A program made the translations under genes and the position numbers. From positions 372,001 through 436,000 of the forward strand of contig NZ_SJSK01000002.1 in the NCBI RefSeq assembly GCF_004331645.1: 64,000 nt of DNA. Reading direction: 5' to 3'. Every line of letters begins with the position of its first letter. The first letter of the stretch is position 1. Below the pieces are notes generated by a model. The model did no database searches. It was not told the DNA's origin and saw only the letters and a program-made list of their open reading frames with translations. Below are positions 53,169 through 62,361 of the stretch, one piece after another. The DNA comes from Pedobacter frigiditerrae (GTDB lineage Bacteria > Bacteroidota > Bacteroidia > Sphingobacteriales > Sphingobacteriaceae).

Positions 53169-54515
53169 ATGAATTTATCTTCGCTTCAAGCTATCTCTCC
53201 TGTAGATGGTCGTTATAGAAAAACTACTGCAAAACTTGCCGATTATTTTTCTGAATCTGCTTTAATAAAATATCGTATTTTTGTAGAGATAGAATATTTC
53301 ATCGCATTAGTTGAAGCTAAAATCCCTGGATTAGAAAACTTTGACACCTCGCTTTATCCTAAATTAAAGGCAATTTATCAAAACTTTACTGATGTAGATG
53401 CGCAACAAGTAAAAGATACAGAAAGCATTACCAACCATGACGTAAAAGCTGTTGAGTATTTCATTAAAACGAAATTTGATGAGCTTGCCCTACAACCGTA
53501 TAAAGAGTTTATCCATTTCGGCTTAACTTCTCAAGACATTAACAATACTGCTATCCCTTATACTTTCAAATTAGCATTAGAAGAAACTTATTATCCAGCA
53601 ATTGCTGAATTAATTGAGAAAATAACTGGTTTAGCCAAGGAATGGGAAAATGTTCCTTTGTTGGCGCACACTCACGGGCAACCTGCATCTCCTACCAAAT
53701 TAGGTAAAGAGTTTATGGTTTTTGCAGAAAGATTAACTATTCAATTGCAAAACTTAAAAGCAATTCCTAATAGTGCGAAATTTGGTGGTGCAACGGGAAA
53801 CTTTAATGCACATCATATTGCTTATCCAAAAACAAATTGGGTAGACTTCTCTAATGATTTCGTAAATAATGTATTGGGATTAAACAGAGCTCAATACACT
53901 ACTCAAATAGAACATTACGACCAATTTGCCGCACAATGTGATGCATTAAAGCGCATCAACAATATCATTATCGATTTAGATAGAGACATTTGGGCTTATA
54001 TTTCTAAAAACTACTTTAAGCAAAAAATTAAGGAAGGCGAAGTTGGTTCATCGGCTATGCCACATAAGGTAAACCCAATAGATTTTGAAAATGCTGAAGG
54101 TAATGCTGGCTTAGCCAATGCCTTATTTGAATTTTTTGCAGCAAAATTACCTATCTCTCGTTTACAAAGAGATTTAACTGATTCTACAGTATTAAGAAAT
54201 ATTGGTGTTCCAATGGCTCATACCATTATTGCCATTAGTTCTACTTTAAAAGGATTAAATAAAATTATCCTTAATAACGATGCAATAGAAGCAGATTTAG
54301 AAAATAACTGGGCTGTAGTTGCCGAAGCTATACAAACTGTTTTAAGACGTGAAGCCTATCCAAATCCTTATGAAGCATTAAAAGCTTTAACACGTACTAA
54401 CCAAAAGATTACCGCCCAAACAATGGCTGTGTTTATTGATGAATTAGATGTAAACGACATCATAAAAGCTGAGTTAAAATTAATTACGCCGTTTAATTAT
54501 ACAGGAATATTCTAA
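53169..54515 (+). CDS. purB: Adenylosuccinate lyase
   Basis: A 448-residue fumarase/aspartase-superfamily enzyme of purine synthesis, cleaving SAICAR and adenylosuccinate. The signature GSSAMPHKVNPIDFENAEG (from about 293) carries the catalytic serine region. HTHGQPASPT holds the catalytic His (about 167-169). LTSQDINNTA is the substrate-binding loop. Length and start (MNLSSLQAISPVDGRY) are normal for the E. coli-type enzyme. It has its own promoter after the lipoprotein terminator. Confidence 0.97.
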   Translation: MNLSSLQAISPVDGRYRKTTAKLADYFSESALIKYRIFVEIEYFIALVEAKIPGLENFDTSLYPKLKAIYQNFTDVDAQQVKDTESITNHDVKAVEYFIKTKFDELALQPYKEFIHFGLTSQDINNTAIPYTFKLALEETYYPAIAELIEKITGLAKEWENVPLLAHTHGQPASPTKLGKEFMVFAERLTIQLQNLKAIPNSAKFGGATGNFNAHHIAYPKTNWVDFSNDFVNNVLGLNRAQYTTQIEHYDQFAAQCDALKRINNIIIDLDRDIWAYISKNYFKQKIKEGEVGSSAMPHKVNPIDFENAEGNAGLANALFEFFAAKLPISRLQRDLTDSTVLRNIGVPMAHTIIAISSTLKGLNKIILNNDAIEADLENNWAVVAEAIQTVLRREAYPNPYEALKALTRTNQKITAQTMAVFIDELDVNDIIKAELKLITPFNYTGIF

Positions 54516-54546
54516 CCTCACCCCAGCCCTCTCCTTAAGGAGAGGG
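54516..54546. repeat. CCCTCTCC palindrome downstream of purB
   Basis: CCTCACCCCAG is followed by the perfect 20-base palindrome CCCTCTCCTTAAGGAGAGGG, starting right after the purB stop codon. The words are a known REP-like pattern in many Gram-negative genomes. It lacks a T-run, so it is not an obvious intrinsic terminator. Confidence 0.65.
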
Positions 54547-54608
54547 AACTATTCTTCATAAATGACCTAAAATAGACAACTGCACTCTCTATTTAGAATT
54601 AGAATTAA

Positions 54609-54616
54609 TTATTTTT
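54609..54616 (+). promoter_or_regulatory. Primary-sigma -7 element (TAnnTTTG) of the Nfu gene
   Basis: TATTTTTG matches the Bacteroidota -7 consensus 20 bases before the ATG. The surroundings are AT-rich, so a chance match is possible. Confidence 0.4.
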
Positions 54617-54635
54617 GTAGCATAATATTAAAGAC

Positions 54636-55187
54636 ATGACTATTAACGTATATACAGAGCAAACCCCAAATCCGGCTACAATGAAGTTTATGGTTAATAA
54701 ACTTTTAATTAATGGTAGCGAAGATTTTGCAACAAAAGAAAGTGCTGAGCACTCTCCTTTTGCTAAAGAATTGTTCAAGTTTAACTTTGTGAATGGCGTA
54801 TTTTTTGCAAGTAACTTTGTTACTGTTACTAAAACAGAAGATGCTGAATGGGCTGATATTGAAGCTATCTTAAAGGAATTTGTTAAAGGCGCAGTAGAAT
54901 CAGAGTTTAAAATAAAGGAAAACACTGCTGACGAAGCACCAGCTTTTGAAGGAAGTGAGCTAGAAATTAAAATTCAACAGATATTACATGATTACGTTCG
55001 TCCTGCTGTAGAGCAAGATGGCGGTGCAATTAGTTATAAATCATTTGATGAAGGCGTAGTTACTGTAGAATTAAGAGGTTCTTGCAGTGGTTGCCCATCA
55101 TCTACAATCACTTTAAAATCCGGCATACAGAACTTATTACAAAGAATGGTTCCTGAGGTTAAAGAAGTTGTTTCAATGGCGTTATAG
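54636..55187 (+). CDS. Nfu-type iron-sulfur cluster scaffold/carrier
   Basis: A 183-residue protein with the Nfu N-terminal domain (TEQTPNPATMKFMVNKLLI ... VTVTKTEDAEWADI, about 3-90) and the NifU C-terminal domain (about 108-183). The latter holds the cluster-binding pair Cys150-x-x-Cys153 in RGSCSGCPSSTITL. It delivers 4Fe-4S clusters to target enzymes such as MtaB, which is encoded in the same window. This two-domain form is like mitochondrial NFU1. No isc/suf genes are adjacent. Confidence 0.94.
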   Translation: MTINVYTEQTPNPATMKFMVNKLLINGSEDFATKESAEHSPFAKELFKFNFVNGVFFASNFVTVTKTEDAEWADIEAILKEFVKGAVESEFKIKENTADEAPAFEGSELEIKIQQILHDYVRPAVEQDGGAISYKSFDEGVVTVELRGSCSGCPSSTITLKSGIQNLLQRMVPEVKEVVSMAL

Positions 55188-55234
55188 GGATTAATTGGTT
55201 CATTAGCATCAATGGTTCATTAGTTCATTGATGA
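55188..55234. repeat. Short word-array (GGTTCATTAG type)
   Basis: ATTGGTTCATTAGCATC and AATGGTTCATTAGTTCATTGATG repeat the same word with small changes between the Nfu gene and its terminator. Confidence 0.5.
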
Positions 55235-55242
55235 AAGAGCAT

Positions 55243-55280
55243 AAAAAAGAGTCCAGACTTTAAGTTTGGACTCTTTTTTT
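55243..55280. terminator. Bidirectional intrinsic terminator between convergent genes
   Basis: AAAAAAGAGTCCA and TGGACTCTTTTTTT form a long stem with both an A-run and a T-run. It serves the Nfu gene (plus) and the IMPase gene (minus). Confidence 0.92.
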
Positions 55281-55395
55281 ATGCGATAAAATACTATGAA
55301 TTGTTGTGGCAATCCTTGGGGTTGCCCATTTACAGTTATATTATTGCAAAATGGGCAGGGCAAGCCCAGCCCCGACAAGTCCTGACAGATTAAGA

Positions 55396-56184
55396 CTAAA
55401 AATATTTCTTAATCGTAGATAAAATCTCTTCTGTTAGCAAACCATTTGTCGCTAAAACTTCTCTTGTTTGTAAAAATTCATCGCCACCTGCAAAGTTCAT
55501 GATTTGTCCACCTGCTTGTTGAACCAAGTAAGCTCCGGCAGCCACATCGTAAGAGTTTAGGTTATACTCGAAATAAGCATCAAATCTTCCGCAAGCAACA
55601 TAAGCTAAATCTACAGCCGCAGAACCTATTCTTCTTAAGCCATGGCATTTCTGCATCATGTCTGTAAAAAGCTGAATATATTGAGGCTGTTTCTCAAACT
55701 GATAATATGGAAATCCAGTTGCCAATAAACTTTGTGTAAGGTTTTCAGCTTTAGAAACTCTTATTTCTTTGTTGTTCAATAAGGCAGGTCCTCCTTTGTA
55801 AGTGGAAAACATTTCACCTCTATTAATTTCATAAACAACCCCAATAATAGGTTTATCTTCTTCATAAAGCGCAACACTAACCGAATAAGTAGGAATGCCA
55901 TGAATGAAGTTGGTTGTTCCATCTAAAGGGTCAATTATCCAAGTAAAAGTTCTGTCAGTAATATCTTCGGTATCTTCTTCTGTTATAAAACCAGAACCTG
56001 GCAATATTTTAGACAAGTTTTTAACCAATTGTTTCTCTGCGTTTTTATCTACATAAGAAACCATATCGTTTAAGCCTTTATATTCAATCGAATTTGAATC
56101 GAAAGCCATTGATTCTTTACGGATAAAATTACCCGTTAATCGCGTTGCGGCGACTACCTTTGAGCATAATAATTCGTAATTCAT
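55396..56184 (-). CDS. Inositol monophosphatase family protein
   Basis: A 262-residue Mg2+-dependent sugar/inositol phosphatase (SuhB-like). The metal site is seen as Glu69/Glu70 (GFITEEDTED) and DPLDGTTNF (Asp85, Asp88), with the C-terminal SYDVAAGAYLVQQAGG. Family members act on inositol-1-phosphate, fructose-1,6-bisphosphate or 3'-phosphoadenosine compounds, so the substrate is open. It starts two bases after the lgt stop and is cotranscribed with it. Confidence 0.93.
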   Translation of the reverse strand: MNYELLCSKVVAATRLTGNFIRKESMAFDSNSIEYKGLNDMVSYVDKNAEKQLVKNLSKILPGSGFITEEDTEDITDRTFTWIIDPLDGTTNFIHGIPTYSVSVALYEEDKPIIGVVYEINRGEMFSTYKGGPALLNNKEIRVSKAENLTQSLLATGFPYYQFEKQPQYIQLFTDMMQKCHGLRRIGSAAVDLAYVACGRFDAYFEYNLNSYDVAAGAYLVQQAGGQIMNFAGGDEFLQTREVLATNGLLTEEILSTIKKYF

Positions 56185-56186
56185 CT

Positions 56187-57341
56187 TTAATAATTTGCGT
56201 TTCTCTCTTTGTTTTTAATTGAATAGATAACTAAAAGTAATCCTCCTATAAACAAAAGTGATGATATCAGTTCTGCTTGCGTAAACGGAATACCAGCCAC
56301 TGTATATTTAGAATTTACACGAATCAATTCTATAAAAAATCTTTCTACCCCGTTTAGCATTAAATAAATTCCAAACATCATTCCTGGCAATTTAATGCGT
56401 TCACGAATTTTCCATAAAATGATGAATAAAATAAATGCTAAAATAACTTCATAAATTGGAGTTGGATAAACAGGTTGTGCCAATTCATTACAATAATTAC
56501 CAATGCAACCTGCGATATGGTTACCTTCTCTAGCTACGTTATTTGGATAAGTGTATGCCCATAACCAATCTGGCAACCAAGTAAATGGCTTAGGATTTAA
56601 ATTTGGAATTCCCCAATCGCCATCTCCTGATAAATGACAACCAATTCTTCCAACACTATAAGCTAACATCATTCCTGGTCCGCCAACATCTAACATGTGT
56701 AATGGTTTAATGCCATTTTTACGAGCGATGTACAATACAGCTGCACCACCGCAAATTAAACCTCCATAGAAAGTTAAACCTGTAAATGAGAATAATCCGC
56801 CAATCGGATCTTTAACGAAAGTATCCCAATGTTCTAAATTATCGAAAATCTTTGCTCCTAAAAAGCCCCAAACTGCAGCCCAAACTACCATACTGCTCAT
56901 TACTTCATGAGGATGAACAGTTACTTCAACTTTTTTTGGCTTAGGTAACTTTGTTTTTTGTTTCTCGCTATAATCCCAATAGGCAAAAACGATGGCTAAA
57001 ACTATACCGCCAATTATATTTCCTTTGGCCGAAAGTAAAACTCCTTGTTGGTCGTTTACAAATAATTTATAGTTAATGATAGCATAAACAACTTTATAAC
57101 CAATTAGAAATCCAAAAAATGCATTCAATAAAATGTCTGAGATACTTGCTGGCTCTCCGACAGTAATTATCCTTTTAGTTGGGTGTATTAAGCCTAAAGC
57201 TTCTTTTCGTTTCAATTCTTTTGTAAAAGCCCAGTAACCAGCAACAAATGCCAATGCTACAAAAACGCCGAAAGTATTAAATGGAAGCGGAATATCTACA
57301 CCAAAAAGGTAAGATATGAAATGCGAAACGGTTGGAAACAT
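56187..57341 (-). CDS. lgt: Prolipoprotein diacylglyceryl transferase
   Basis: A 384-residue inner-membrane enzyme moving diacylglycerol from phosphatidylglycerol to the lipobox cysteine of prolipoproteins. The Lgt signature is GRIGCHLSGDGDWG, with several membrane helices on both sides and a C-terminal YLMLNGVERFFIELIRVN. It is longer than the E. coli enzyme (about 290), through an N-terminal extension and a loop around 125-145, as in other Bacteroidota. It is needed for all the lipoproteins in this window. Confidence 0.95.
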   Translation of the reverse strand: MFPTVSHFISYLFGVDIPLPFNTFGVFVALAFVAGYWAFTKELKRKEALGLIHPTKRIITVGEPASISDILLNAFFGFLIGYKVVYAIINYKLFVNDQQGVLLSAKGNIIGGIVLAIVFAYWDYSEKQKTKLPKPKKVEVTVHPHEVMSSMVVWAAVWGFLGAKIFDNLEHWDTFVKDPIGGLFSFTGLTFYGGLICGGAAVLYIARKNGIKPLHMLDVGGPGMMLAYSVGRIGCHLSGDGDWGIPNLNPKPFTWLPDWLWAYTYPNNVAREGNHIAGCIGNYCNELAQPVYPTPIYEVILAFILFIILWKIRERIKLPGMMFGIYLMLNGVERFFIELIRVNSKYTVAGIPFTQAELISSLLFIGGLLLVIYSIKNKERNANY

Positions 57342-57378
57342 ACAAAAATTAGTTTAAGCGAAGATAGGAAAGAAAATT

Positions 57379-57463
57379 AAAGACCGAAAGTCCGAGGTCC
57401 GAAAGTCAGGCTTTAAAAGAAAATATCTTTCGGACTTCCCGACTAACAACTTTCGGACTTTCT
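57379..57463. repeat. Word-array inverted repeat (CCGAAAGTCC type)
   Basis: GACCGAAAGTCCGAGGTCC and GAAAGTC on the left are answered by CTTTCGGACTTCCCGAC and CTTTCGGACTTTC on the right across an A/T-rich loop. It fills the gap between the CHAT protein and lgt, both minus strand, and would fold well in RNA. Confidence 0.7.
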
Positions 57464-60400
57464 TATCGCCATTCTCCATACAAAATAAATGCCCCCCAAT
57501 AAAATGGATGCACAAATTTTGGGTTGCGACTTAAGGTTTCCTGTGCTTTTCTCAATGCTAGTGCCTTAGGCATAGAATTCCCCATATTTTCATAAAATGC
57601 ACTCATTAGCAAACTTGTGGCTTCATCATCTACCGACCAAAGTGAAGCAACTACAGATTTTACACCGCTTACTAAAAGTGAATTTGCTGGAGAAACATAC
57701 CATCCCTTATTCACCGTTTGCGTTACTGCCGTCTCACAAGCAGATAAGGTTACCAAATCGCAATCTGAAATTTCGAGTCCTTTAATTTCTTGTATGGTTA
57801 ATTTACCATCATTTGTGCTCGATTTTGCAAATTTTAAAAACGTTTTAGAAAAATCACTATAATCTAAAATACCATGGGTGGCAAAATGGATAATTTTTTT
57901 TGAGCCTAAGCTTTCTTGAGCCATGTCTTCTGTTGCAGAATCGCCAATATATACTTTGGCTGTTGTTATAATTTTATTTATTTCCTTAACCTCATTCTCA
58001 GCATTGGGTAAGCTATGGTCTGGGTTACCATAAGCAACAAAACTCATTCCTTTAATCGAATCAGGTTTTTTCTTGGTAAAGATGGATAAACTATTCGTGT
58101 AAAAAATCGTATAGTCTTCTACTAAATACCTAAAAGTTCCCTTATCATTTTTCTTACCAATTGCTTGAAATGGAATACTGCTCAATTCGCCATTATTAAT
58201 AATGCAAAGTTGAGTTTTATTAGCTATATCTGCCGTTATTGGGTCGATAAGCGCTTCGTATAAACTAGTTCCTGTTTCTGCAATAGAACGAGATGATTGT
58301 GCTGAATTGGTAACCTTAACTCCTCTCAAATTTAATGGAGCCGCATTTTTATCTTTAAATGGTTGTTTTAATGCTACACTAAAATCTTTAACCTGAGCAG
58401 AAAAATCTGTCCCATTAATGCTCACAACCTTGGCTTTGGTGCTTTCGTTTGTTAAGGTAAAAATAATAAGCTGATCACCTTGAACAACGTATAACAATAC
58501 GGCCATTTCTGGTGGAATAGAAGATTTAAATTCTTTAAGTTGCTCTGGGTTAACACTTTTAGTGAAATTATCATTAAAATCTTTATGTACCTTAACCATA
58601 CTATCTAAAAAATTAAGCAATTGTTTCTGAGCAAATTGCTGAACCTTTTGTAGCGACACGATTTTGTCTTTATTCTGTTCTGCCGCTGGTTTTGCCTTTT
58701 CTTTGGCTATGTTCTCTTCTACTGAGGCAACTGTATTTGTTAACTGTGTGTGTTGTTTCAAGGCGGCCGATTTCTCTGTATTGTTACTCATCGCAACAAC
58801 ACCATTCATTTTCTCTTTAATTGCTTGGATATTACTTCTACTTGTGTATTCTAATGCTTCATCAGTTTTACCAACTTTTATAAGCGTAGAAATTAAATTA
58901 TTATAAAGACTTACTTTTTTCTCATCAGCAGCAAAGATTTTTTTAGCAGCGGCACCACCAAATATATTTTTACCGGTACCTTCTACACTGGTTACTGCTC
59001 TTTTAAAATAAACCGTTGCAGAATCAAGTTTATTCTCGTTATAAAACATTAATCCACGACTGTAAAGCGCTTCCCATAAATTTTTAGCTTCTCCCACTCT
59101 AACCGAATTCACAATTGCTTCATCAAAGTACTTAGCAGCTTCTACATCTTTCTTTTGAGCCATTGCAACTTTACCTAAGTATAAAGATGATTCTATCAAC
59201 TGGCTATTTTCTTTTGTTGATTTTGCGTACTGATAAGTATTTTGCAAATTAACAATCGCATTAGCGTAATCCTTTTTATCATGGTATAGCTTACCCAAAA
59301 CCATTGTAGCACTAGATTTTGAACGTACCGCATTTTTTTCATTGCAAAGCTTTAGCGACAATAATAATATCTTTTCTGCCTCTACATAATTCTTTTGATG
59401 ATAATATACCTCTCCCAAGTTAGTAGTAACCAACAATGTATTTTCTGTTACCACAGGTTGAGTTTTTATAATGGCATTAGCTTGATTAAAGTAGTTTAAG
59501 GCTTGGGGATAATCTGCTTGATAATAGTAAATTGTTCCGATATTGTTCAAAGTTGTAAAGCGACTATCTGGTGATTTTTCTACTTTAAAAAGACTATCAG
59601 CTGCCGTATAACTTTTAATGGCATTGATATTATCTGATATCCTATTATAATAATTACCTGCAAGAATGTAGGTATTAGCAATTTGATAGGCGTTGTTTAA
59701 CTGCTTATAAATTTTAAAACAACTATCAATCAAAACTTTAGACTCAGGAAATTCTCCCTTTAACTGATGTAAATCAGATAAAGCTGCTAGGACATCGGCT
59801 TTGCCACCATAATTGTTTGTTGCTTTAGAAATATCCAAAGCTTGCTGCATTACATTTTCAGCATCATTAAACTTACCTAAAGAAACATTGGCGTAACCAA
59901 TTGACAATAAAATATTTGATTGCTCAGATTTTTCATCAATCTCTTTATAGATAGCTAAAGATTGACCGTATTTAAAAATTGCATCGGTTAAATTAAGTCT
60001 GGTATTTGCAGCATCAGCTAGTTTTTTATAAGTTAAAGCTTGCTCCCTTTTTCCATTAATTTCTTTTGATATGGCTAATGCCTGAATGAAATATTTTTCA
60101 GCACTATCGTATTTTTTTTCTCTCGTATCTAAATTTCCAAGATTAAGCAAGCAGTATAACATTTGGTCCTTTATACCAATCGTTTTGTACAAATCATAAG
60201 ATAACATATAATATTTTCGAGATTGTACCATATCATCCATATAGGTTGCATCCGCGATATTATATAACTGCTTGGCCATTTCTTGTTTTAGCCCAAGCGC
60301 TTTTAAGCTTTCATAAGCTGCTAAATAATGTACCATTGCTTTTGGAATATTTTTATCCTTAATGTAAATATCTCCAATAGAGCCATCTATTTCTGCCAGT

Positions 60401-62265
60401 TTATCTTTTAATCCAGCTTTTGTATAGGATATTTTAGCACTATCTAAAGCGGCAATGGCTTTTACCTTATCGCCAATTTCAATAAATAAACTACCTAATT
60501 TAGAATAGGAATAACCCATTCCTTCGAAATTACTCCCTTTTTTTCTGTATAATATTGATTGTTTATGAGCGGCAACAGCTTCGTTAAATTTACCTAAGCT
60601 CCATTGAGATTGCCCTATTTGCGAGTAACTATAACCCGCTTTATTCCAATCTTCAGTTTTTAACTGAATTGCCAATGCTTCATTCGCAAACTCGATATTC
60701 TTATCGTATTTGCCCATTTTGCTAAAAGCATAAGCTTTACTATTTATGGCATATGAGCGTTTTCCAGACTGGTTTAAGTTCTTGTAAACCACAATTAACG
60801 AATCATATACAGAAACAGCTTCTTCGTAGTTGTTTTGATTTGTTAAAATGTCTGCCACATTTTCTCTTGCCAATGCGTTTGCTACTTGGCTAGAAAAATC
60901 ATCAAGTTTCCGATACTCATCTGCAGATTTTCCATAATATATTTTAGCCTCATTTAAATTTCCTTTTCTTTTTAAAGAATAGCCATAATAACCATAATGT
61001 TGTGCTAACAAACTTGTATACAAAGTCGACTCAAGTTGTGTTTTATAATCTTTAAAATCATTTTCGAGCCCATTGTAAGTTTTCGTTGCAGCTACAAAAT
61101 CACTAAGCATCACCTCAATATAAATTCTTTTAAGTTTAAGCTTGATGTAGTACTCCCAATATTTTGATTGCCTGAAAAAATCAATTGCCTTATTGGTATG
61201 GACAATCGCTTGTGCATATTGTTGCTTATCTTGAAAAATTTGAGCTTGTATGTAGTGATAAAAACCTAAACCGGAAGTATCCTTTAAAAACGTTCCTGCT
61301 TTTAGTGTTTCTTTTAATAGGTTATCTGACTCTAAAATTTTTCCATCATTTGTTTTATCCATTGCAATAACTGCCCAAGATTTAAAATATTCATCTTTAA
61401 CAATTACACTTCTATTTGCTAGCAGGAATTTTTCATACCTTATTTTATCATTTGTATAATGTTTTAAAGAATCTAACACTTCCTGATTATTTAAAGGCGC
61501 ATTATTGATTACCCAAGTAGCAAAAACTTCGCCCAACTTCCAACTGGTACCAATGTATTTACCAGGATAAGATTTAACGAATTTCAAAAATCCGATAATA
61601 TCAGCTTTAGTTGTTTTAGCCATTACATCTAAAACAGTCCTTCCTTTATATCGTCCATCAATCATTTTAACTTTTAGACTCTTGTACTTGTCATCATCCT
61701 TAACCATGTCATAAATTGATTTGATATCAATTATGCTTTTGTTTATGATAGAATCTTCCAAAACCTTCGAATCTTTAGTGAGGATTTGTTTTAATGAGTA
61801 TAATTTGTTTCTAGAATTATCAAGAAATGTGATTTGCATTAATGCTAGATCATAAAATAGACTGTTATAGTTGTTTTGTGGCAGATTTATGTCTAAACTT
61901 AAATAATCATTTGCGATTACTCTTTCATCAGTAATATTGGGCTTATACAATGTTGTTTTAGCGATAATGGTATCACCCATCAATTTCACAATTGTACTAA
62001 AACCTAGTTCTTTTTGAGAACGATTTGGCTTTTCTGTAGAATAAGTTCCGAAAACTTTACCCTGCTGTCCCACCTTTACGCCTAATTTACCTCCTTCATA
62101 AATGAAAAGATAAACACTATCGGCCTTGCCATAATAAACGTAATCTATTTTAAAGTTGAAATTTCTAACAACGGTTTTAGCAACCTGAGCCTTGGTAGAA
62201 ATAGAAAGAATTATAAGTATTAAACCTAGCAATACTTTTATAGCAGAAAACATGTACTTTTTCAT
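57463..62265 (-). CDS. Giant exported TPR-CHAT protein
   Basis: The Met at 62265 (MKKYMFSAIK) starts a signal peptide ending near TKAQVA, so I prefer it to the in-frame Met at 62292; length is 1600 residues. After a 300-residue N-terminal region come many TPR units, roughly 340-1140 (LNEAKIYYGKSADEYRKL, YPQALNYFNQANAI). A short coiled coil (about 1180-1230) follows, then a CHAT caspase-like domain to the end. The catalytic dyad is intact: His1464 in IHFATHG and Cys1510 in LSACETA. The last part (LLVSGVKSVVASLWSVDDEAT) is classical CHAT. No CRISPR or gasdermin gene is adjacent. The substrate is unknown; the signal peptide puts the protease outside the cytosol. Confidence 0.93.
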   Translation of the reverse strand: MKKYMFSAIKVLLGLILIILSISTKAQVAKTVVRNFNFKIDYVYYGKADSVYLFIYEGGKLGVKVGQQGKVFGTYSTEKPNRSQKELGFSTIVKLMGDTIIAKTTLYKPNITDERVIANDYLSLDINLPQNNYNSLFYDLALMQITFLDNSRNKLYSLKQILTKDSKVLEDSIINKSIIDIKSIYDMVKDDDKYKSLKVKMIDGRYKGRTVLDVMAKTTKADIIGFLKFVKSYPGKYIGTSWKLGEVFATWVINNAPLNNQEVLDSLKHYTNDKIRYEKFLLANRSVIVKDEYFKSWAVIAMDKTNDGKILESDNLLKETLKAGTFLKDTSGLGFYHYIQAQIFQDKQQYAQAIVHTNKAIDFFRQSKYWEYYIKLKLKRIYIEVMLSDFVAATKTYNGLENDFKDYKTQLESTLYTSLLAQHYGYYGYSLKRKGNLNEAKIYYGKSADEYRKLDDFSSQVANALARENVADILTNQNNYEEAVSVYDSLIVVYKNLNQSGKRSYAINSKAYAFSKMGKYDKNIEFANEALAIQLKTEDWNKAGYSYSQIGQSQWSLGKFNEAVAAHKQSILYRKKGSNFEGMGYSYSKLGSLFIEIGDKVKAIAALDSAKISYTKAGLKDKLAEIDGSIGDIYIKDKNIPKAMVHYLAAYESLKALGLKQEMAKQLYNIADATYMDDMVQSRKYYMLSYDLYKTIGIKDQMLYCLLNLGNLDTREKKYDSAEKYFIQALAISKEINGKREQALTYKKLADAANTRLNLTDAIFKYGQSLAIYKEIDEKSEQSNILLSIGYANVSLGKFNDAENVMQQALDISKATNNYGGKADVLAALSDLHQLKGEFPESKVLIDSCFKIYKQLNNAYQIANTYILAGNYYNRISDNINAIKSYTAADSLFKVEKSPDSRFTTLNNIGTIYYYQADYPQALNYFNQANAIIKTQPVVTENTLLVTTNLGEVYYHQKNYVEAEKILLLSLKLCNEKNAVRSKSSATMVLGKLYHDKKDYANAIVNLQNTYQYAKSTKENSQLIESSLYLGKVAMAQKKDVEAAKYFDEAIVNSVRVGEAKNLWEALYSRGLMFYNENKLDSATVYFKRAVTSVEGTGKNIFGGAAAKKIFAADEKKVSLYNNLISTLIKVGKTDEALEYTSRSNIQAIKEKMNGVVAMSNNTEKSAALKQHTQLTNTVASVEENIAKEKAKPAAEQNKDKIVSLQKVQQFAQKQLLNFLDSMVKVHKDFNDNFTKSVNPEQLKEFKSSIPPEMAVLLYVVQGDQLIIFTLTNESTKAKVVSINGTDFSAQVKDFSVALKQPFKDKNAAPLNLRGVKVTNSAQSSRSIAETGTSLYEALIDPITADIANKTQLCIINNGELSSIPFQAIGKKNDKGTFRYLVEDYTIFYTNSLSIFTKKKPDSIKGMSFVAYGNPDHSLPNAENEVKEINKIITTAKVYIGDSATEDMAQESLGSKKIIHFATHGILDYSDFSKTFLKFAKSSTNDGKLTIQEIKGLEISDCDLVTLSACETAVTQTVNKGWYVSPANSLLVSGVKSVVASLWSVDDEATSLLMSAFYENMGNSMPKALALRKAQETLSRNPKFVHPFYWGAFILYGEWR

Positions 62266-62322
62266 ACAGCGAGTTTTGTGAGCATTATACACACAATATT
62301 ACAATATAAAAGCTACTGCTAT

Positions 62323-62340
62323 ATACCCACAACTGGGTAT
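62323..62340. repeat. Short palindrome between mtaB and the CHAT gene
   Basis: ATACCCA-CAAC-TGGGTAT has perfect seven-base arms. It lies 58 bases before the CHAT start codon and could be an operator or a weak hairpin; no T-run is present. Confidence 0.5.
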
Positions 62341-62361
62341 TTTAAAGAAGGAATTTGGCGA

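Noticed and set aside
25373..57463. CRISPR array or tandem satellite as explanation for the word arrays
   Set aside because: There are no regular repeat/spacer periods and no shared repeat unit between loci; the arms are imperfect and self-complementary.
57463..62265. Possible CRISPR type III-E (Craspase) association of the TPR-CHAT protein
   Set aside because: No repeat array, gRAMP/Cas7-11 or Cas1 gene is present in the window, and the protein has a signal peptide.
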